The position numbers and the translations under genes were made by a program. Below the pieces are notes generated by a model that did not search any database, was not told the DNA's origin, and worked only from the letters and a program-made list of their open reading frames with translations. From contig JAILFF010000217.1 in NCBI GenBank assembly GCA_024697705.1, positions 1 through 18,438 of the forward strand: a stretch of DNA of 18,438 nt. Direction: 5' to 3'. This DNA is from Ruminococcus sp. (lineage in GTDB: Bacteria; Bacillota; Clostridia; Oscillospirales; Ruminococcaceae). Shown here one piece after another: positions 15,140-18,438 of the stretch (positions are counted from its first letter, which is position 1; each line of letters opens with the position of its first letter).

Positions 15140-16366
15140 ATGACCAAGATCACCATATTCTCCGGCTTTCTGGGAGCCGGTAAGACTACGCTTATCAAGA
15201 AGCTCATCGCCGAAGGCTATCAGGGCGAGAAGCTCGTGCTTATCGAGAACGAATTCGGTCAGATAGGCATCGACGGCGGCTTTTTGCAGGACGCGGGCGT
15301 GCAGATCACCGAGATGAACTCGGGCTGCATCTGCTGCTCTCTCGTCGGCGACTTCGGCAAGGCGCTTGTGAAGGTGCTTGACGAATACAACCCCGACCGC
15401 ATACTCATCGAGCCCTCGGGCGTGGGCAAGCTTTCGGACGTTATCCGCGCCGTGCAGAACATCGGCACCGAAAAGTGCGAGCTCGACGGCTTCACCACCG
15501 TTGTTGACGCCAAGAAGTGCAAGATGTATCAGAAGAACTTCGGCGAATTCTTCAACAATCAGATCACCTACGCCAGCTGCCTTATCCTCAGCCACACCGC
15601 AGGCTTGAAGCAGGAGAAGCTCGACGAGTGCGTTAAGCGCCTGCGCGAGCTGAATCCCGCAGCGCCCATCGTAACGACCGACTGGGACAAGCTCTCGGGC
15701 AAGCAGCTCACCGACGCCATGACGCAGAAGAACACCCTCGACGACGAGCTTAAGGCGCTGCTCGAAGAGGCGGAGCATCATCATCACGAGCATCATCATG
15801 ACCACGATCATGAGCATCACCATCACGACCATGACGAGTGCTGCGAGCATGACCATGAGCATGAGCATCACCATCACGATCACGACGAGTGCTGCGAGCA
15901 TGAACACGAGCATGAGCATCATCATCACGACCATGACGAGTGCTGCGAGCATGACCACGAGCATGAGCATCATCATCACGACCACGAGCACGAATATCAC
16001 CACGATCATGAGCATGAGCATCACCACGACCACGGCGAGGCCTGCACCTGCGGCTGCCACGATCACGGCCACGAGGGACACCACCACGCCGACGAGGTAT
16101 TCGCAAGCTGGGGCATAGAGACCGCCAAGACCTTCACCAAGGCGGAGCTTGAAGCCGCTCTCGAAGCTGTTCAGGACGAAAAGAAGTACGGCTATGTACT
16201 TCGCGCCAAGGGCATCGTGGAGGGCGAGAACGGCGAGTGGATCCACTTCGACTATATCCCCGGCGTTATCGACATTCGCACGGGCTCCGCTTCGACCACG
16301 GGCAGACTGTGCGTTATCGGCTCTCAGCTGAACGAAGCCGCCGTTTCTGAGCTTTTCGGAGCATAA
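15140..16366 (+). CDS. COG0523 (CobW-like, G3E) GTPase with long His-rich metal-binding tract
   Basis: The protein has 408 residues; GAAAGGA is 12 bases upstream. The G domain shows Walker A GFLGAGKT (9-16), the family CXCC motif as CICC (63-66), and Walker B-like IEPSG. The usual NKxD base-specificity motif is replaced by SHTA (151-154). Residues 213-316 are almost only His, Asp, Glu and Cys, with three 17-residue units containing DECCEHDHEHE-type sequence, then ACTCGCHDHGHEGHHH. A CobW C-terminal domain follows (about 320-408). COG0523 proteins deliver metals such as zinc to client enzymes with GTP hydrolysis; the tract probably buffers or stores metal. Zinc is the likeliest ligand, but nickel or cobalt is possible. 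It is the first of three genes with short gaps. Confidence 0.85.
   Translation: MTKITIFSGFLGAGKTTLIKKLIAEGYQGEKLVLIENEFGQIGIDGGFLQDAGVQITEMNSGCICCSLVGDFGKALVKVLDEYNPDRILIEPSGVGKLSDVIRAVQNIGTEKCELDGFTTVVDAKKCKMYQKNFGEFFNNQITYASCLILSHTAGLKQEKLDECVKRLRELNPAAPIVTTDWDKLSGKQLTDAMTQKNTLDDELKALLEEAEHHHHEHHHDHDHEHHHHDHDECCEHDHEHEHHHHDHDECCEHEHEHEHHHHDHDECCEHDHEHEHHHHDHEHEYHHDHEHEHHHDHGEACTCGCHDHGHEGHHHADEVFASWGIETAKTFTKAELEAALEAVQDEKKYGYVLRAKGIVEGENGEWIHFDYIPGVIDIRTGSASTTGRLCVIGSQLNEAAVSELFGA
15815..15967 (+). repeat. Three 51-bp tandem repeats within the His-rich tract
   Basis: Three consecutive in-frame 51-bp units (15815-15865, 15866-15916, 15917-15967) each encode HHHHDHDECCEH followed by five acidic/His residues, and differ mostly at silent positions and one Asp/Glu change. 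A partial fourth unit without the Cys pair follows. Unit number may vary between strains. Confidence 0.9.
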
Positions 16367-16406
16367 AAGTTAATATATCAAAATCAAAGCAGGGAGGTAA
16401 ACACAC

Positions 16407-17096
16407 ATGGCAGACCACATCATAACCTATTTTGACGGCAAAAAACTGAGCAGGCTCGTATTCGAGGGCTGCACCGAACCGACCGAAAGTCAGCTTATCG
16501 CTATGCTCGGCGGCAAGACTGCGGAGCTTTCCGATACCGACGACATCATGCCCGAGCGCTTTTTCGGCTACCGCATCGACAGATTCATCGACCCCGAAAG
16601 CGGTGAGCCCGAGGACACTCTTGAAGCGCATTGTCTCTATGTTCGCACCACGGAGGATATCATGGTAAAAACAGAACGGGTGTTCGACCTGATCGAGCCG
16701 TTCATCGGTCTTGACCTGTATTACCTCTTTACGGGCAGCCATGAATACACAGCGGAGACCGACGCCGTGAACAACGCGGCAGTTGCAGCGAAATATCTCA
16801 GATTCAGCGGGCGCTATGAAAATCATCTGCTCACCTCCCGCGAGATCACCGAGCTGTTAAAAGGCAACGAGGTAATTATCGAGTACATCACCGAAAGCGG
16901 GAACTGGGAGCGTACCGTCGCGAGACTTGTACCCACGGGCTTTGCGAACAGCGCCGAAGAACCCGAGCCTACCATAACGGCAAAGGTAATCGCATCGGAA
17001 GAATGTGTGCTGCCCTCCGACACCGAAGCGTTCGGAAAAATGCTTTATGATATTGAAAGAGGAACTGCCGTTCCCGAATATCCCGAGGATTTCTGA
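16407..17096 (+). CDS. Protein of unknown function in the metal-GTPase operon
   Basis: I do not recognise this family. The protein has 229 residues, with GGGAGGT eight bases before the ATG and 40 bases after the first GTPase gene. It has no signal peptide, TM segment or cysteine cluster; the composition is acidic and soluble, so it is likely cytoplasmic. Recognisable stretches are MADHIITYFDGKKLSRLVFEG at the start, LIEPFIGLDLYYLFTGSHEYT in the middle, and a C-terminal half with EVIIEYITESGNWERTVARLV. It carries few His or Cys, so it is unlikely to be a metal buffer itself. Its place between two G3E GTPase genes suggests an accessory or client role in metal handling, which is inference from context only. 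Confidence 0.7.
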   Translation: MADHIITYFDGKKLSRLVFEGCTEPTESQLIAMLGGKTAELSDTDDIMPERFFGYRIDRFIDPESGEPEDTLEAHCLYVRTTEDIMVKTERVFDLIEPFIGLDLYYLFTGSHEYTAETDAVNNAAVAAKYLRFSGRYENHLLTSREITELLKGNEVIIEYITESGNWERTVARLVPTGFANSAEEPEPTITAKVIASEECVLPSDTEAFGKMLYDIERGTAVPEYPEDF

Positions 17097-17128
17097 CCCA
17101 ATCATACACGGAGAGTGAGTAAAGAATA

Positions 17129-18091
17129 ATGAACGAAGAAAATGTAATGCCCGTCTACCTCTTTATAGGATTTTTAGAGGCAGGCAAGACGCAATTCATT
17201 AAGAAGACGCTTGAATCGGACAACTTCAACAACGGTGACAAAACGCTGCTGCTGGTCTGCGAGGAGGGCGTTGAGGAATACGACGAGGACAAATTTGATG
17301 AGCTGAACGTTGTAATGCACGTTATCGAAGACATGAGCGAGCTGGAGCCGACAAGCCTTGACAAGCTCGTGAAGGAAACGGGCTGCGACCGCATCGTCCT
17401 CGAATACAACGGTATGTGGACGATAAGCGACCTCTTCCAAAACACCCCCGACGACTGGATGATCTATCAGATAATGATGTTCGTTGACGCCACGACGTTT
17501 TTGAGCTACAATCAGAATATGCGGCAGCTCGTTGTGGATAAGCTGAGTATGTGCGAACTGGTCGTATTCAACCGCTTCGACAAGAATACAATGGACAAGA
17601 TGGAGTTCCACAAGATCGTCCGCGGAGTAAGCAGAAGAACGCAGATCGCCTACGAATACACCGACGGCACGGGCGAATACGACGACATCGAAGACCCTCT
17701 GCCCTTCGACGTGAACGCCGACCACATCTACGTTGACGAACGCGATTACGCGCTGTGGTACCGCGACATCTGCGAGGAGCAGGACAAATACGACGGCAAG
17801 ACGGTCACGATCAAGGTCTCGGCGCGGCGTGAGCCGAATTTCCCGAAGGGGATCATAGCACTCGGACGGCAGGTAATGACCTGCTGTATCGATGACATAC
17901 GTTTCTGCTGGCTGGTAAGCGAGTACGACGACGCTTCGGAATTGCCCGCGTCGCAGCCGCAGTGGGTAAACGCGACCTTCAAGGTGAAGATAGCGAAGCA
18001 CAAGCTTTATCGCGGAAAGGGACCGATACTCTGCGTGCAGAAGCTCGAACCCGCCGAACCGCCCGAGCAGGAAGTTGCGACATTCTATTAA
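17129..18091 (+). CDS. G3E-like GTPase fused to a DUF1980 (TIGR03943/YcgQ-like) domain
   Basis: The protein has 320 residues, 33 bases after the previous gene, with a GGAG about 15 bases upstream. The N-terminal part is CobW-like: Walker A GFLEAGKT (14-21), LEYNG where relatives have IEPSG, FVDATTF (118-124), and NRFD (148-151) in the NKxD position. The CXCC motif is missing; the matching stretch reads DMSELEPTSL. Residues about 220-320 resemble the C-terminal domain of DUF1980/TIGR03943 proteins: DGKTVTIKV, PNFPKG, and GRQVMTCCIDD (246-256). DUF1980 proteins usually accompany a UPF0718-type permease, and are often near COG0523 genes. A role in metal transport or delivery is inferred. The DUF1980 call is by eye and should be tested. 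Confidence 0.7.
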   Translation: MNEENVMPVYLFIGFLEAGKTQFIKKTLESDNFNNGDKTLLLVCEEGVEEYDEDKFDELNVVMHVIEDMSELEPTSLDKLVKETGCDRIVLEYNGMWTISDLFQNTPDDWMIYQIMMFVDATTFLSYNQNMRQLVVDKLSMCELVVFNRFDKNTMDKMEFHKIVRGVSRRTQIAYEYTDGTGEYDDIEDPLPFDVNADHIYVDERDYALWYRDICEEQDKYDGKTVTIKVSARREPNFPKGIIALGRQVMTCCIDDIRFCWLVSEYDDASELPASQPQWVNATFKVKIAKHKLYRGKGPILCVQKLEPAEPPEQEVATFY

Positions 18092-18094
18092 AAA

Positions 18095-18376
18095 GCAAAA
18101 CCAAAAGTCTTAGAAAAAACTTCGGAGAGCAAGAACCAAAAGTCTTAGGAAGGGGGTGTGGGGGAGAACCCTTCTTCAGAAGGGTTTCCCCCACAGAAGC
18201 CTACGGCGGCAACAAACCGAACCGGAGAAAGAAAACTGAACGGTTCAAAAAAATAAAATCGGCAATTTAGAGAAAAGCGAACAAAAACTCACAGGCAAAT
18301 AAATCAGCAAGTCTGTACGGGAACAAGCAAATTGCCGATTTTATATTTGCGAAAGAGCGAAGCGATTTTTGCAAAT
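18095..18376 (+). repeat. Composite hairpin repeat, copy 3
   Basis: The lead AACCAAAAGTCTTAG occurs twice (near 18098 and 18134). Module 1 keeps TGTGGGGG (18157-18164) and CCCCCACA (18188-18195), but the enclosed stem is AACCCTTCT/AGAAGGGTT (18167-18186) instead of that in copies 1 and 2. Module 2 is bounded by ATAAAATCGGCAATT (18253-18267) and AATTGCCGATTTTAT (18330-18344). Module 3 is ATTTGC/GCAAAT (18345-18376) with the AAGAGCGAAGCGAT loop. It starts four bases after the last gene stop. The final 62 bases hold nothing recognisable. Confidence 0.85.
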
Positions 18377-18438
18377 CGAAAGCGCAAAGCCCCACCGAAA
18401 AGAAAGTGCTGTATCCACAGACCGCTCGTTCGCTCCGC

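Noticed and set aside
15020..15140. Zur or other metalloregulator operator before the metal-GTPase operon
   Set aside because: I looked for a palindrome of the Firmicute Zur type around the promoter and found none convincing.
15815..15967. Regular repeats suggesting a CRISPR-like array
   Set aside because: The 51-bp units are contiguous without unique spacers, in frame and encode metal ligands; they are protein-level repeats.
15134..16246. Long open frame on the minus strand opposite the His-rich GTPase gene
   Set aside because: It is the antisense of His/Asp/Glu codons, giving low-complexity Met/Val/Leu sequence, with no ribosome site or family features. The plus-strand gene has clear motifs.

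Overview
The window looks like chromosome of a Gram-positive gut or rumen Clostridia, most likely a Ruminococcus-type member of the Oscillospiraceae. The signs are a fused SecDF, an NPPTG-type cell-wall sorting signal, poly-Thr linkers, several small zinc-ribbon membrane proteins, consensus TTGACA-N17-TATAAT promoters, and many short hairpin repeats, some ending in CCCTACA. No phage, IS transposase or CRISPR is visible. The genus is an inference from gene style, not a measured placement.

Layout. 1-4153: a long imperfect inverted repeat, then a secreted, wall-anchored lipase-like protein and a LacI-type sensor protein that has lost any recognisable output domain. AT-rich hairpin repeats lie on both sides of this pair. 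4277-8105: tRNA-Arg(CCT) with its own promoter and terminator, a one-TM protein of unknown function, and uvrA 17 bases behind it. 8268-11476: a small membrane protein with a C-terminal zinc ribbon, then secDF with a strong promoter, a structured leader and a terminator. 11484-15003: an accessory stretch bounded by two opposed copies of a composite hairpin repeat. It holds a small pyrophosphatase-like protein, a zinc-ribbon/SH3b protein with 24 consecutive Thr, and, on the minus strand, a two-gene operon (DUF4234-type and DUF2752-type membrane proteins). 15064-18091: a three-gene metal-related operon. 18095-18376: a third copy of the composite repeat.

The most notable gene set is 15140-18091. 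It consists of a COG0523 (CobW-like, G3E) GTPase with a roughly 100-residue His/Asp/Glu/Cys tract built partly from 51-bp tandem units, an unrecognised 229-residue protein, and a second G3E-like GTPase whose C-terminus resembles the DUF1980/TIGR03943 (YcgQ-like) domain. I read it as a metal chaperone or metal-homeostasis module, probably zinc. No permease partner is encoded in the window and no metalloregulator site is recognisable.

The most notable non-coding signal is the composite repeat (three copies, about 260-280 bp). Its hairpins keep their shape although stem or apical sequences differ between copies. The 52-bp perfect inverted repeat at 1-52/186-237 is also notable, because its right arm includes the ribosome binding site of the first gene.
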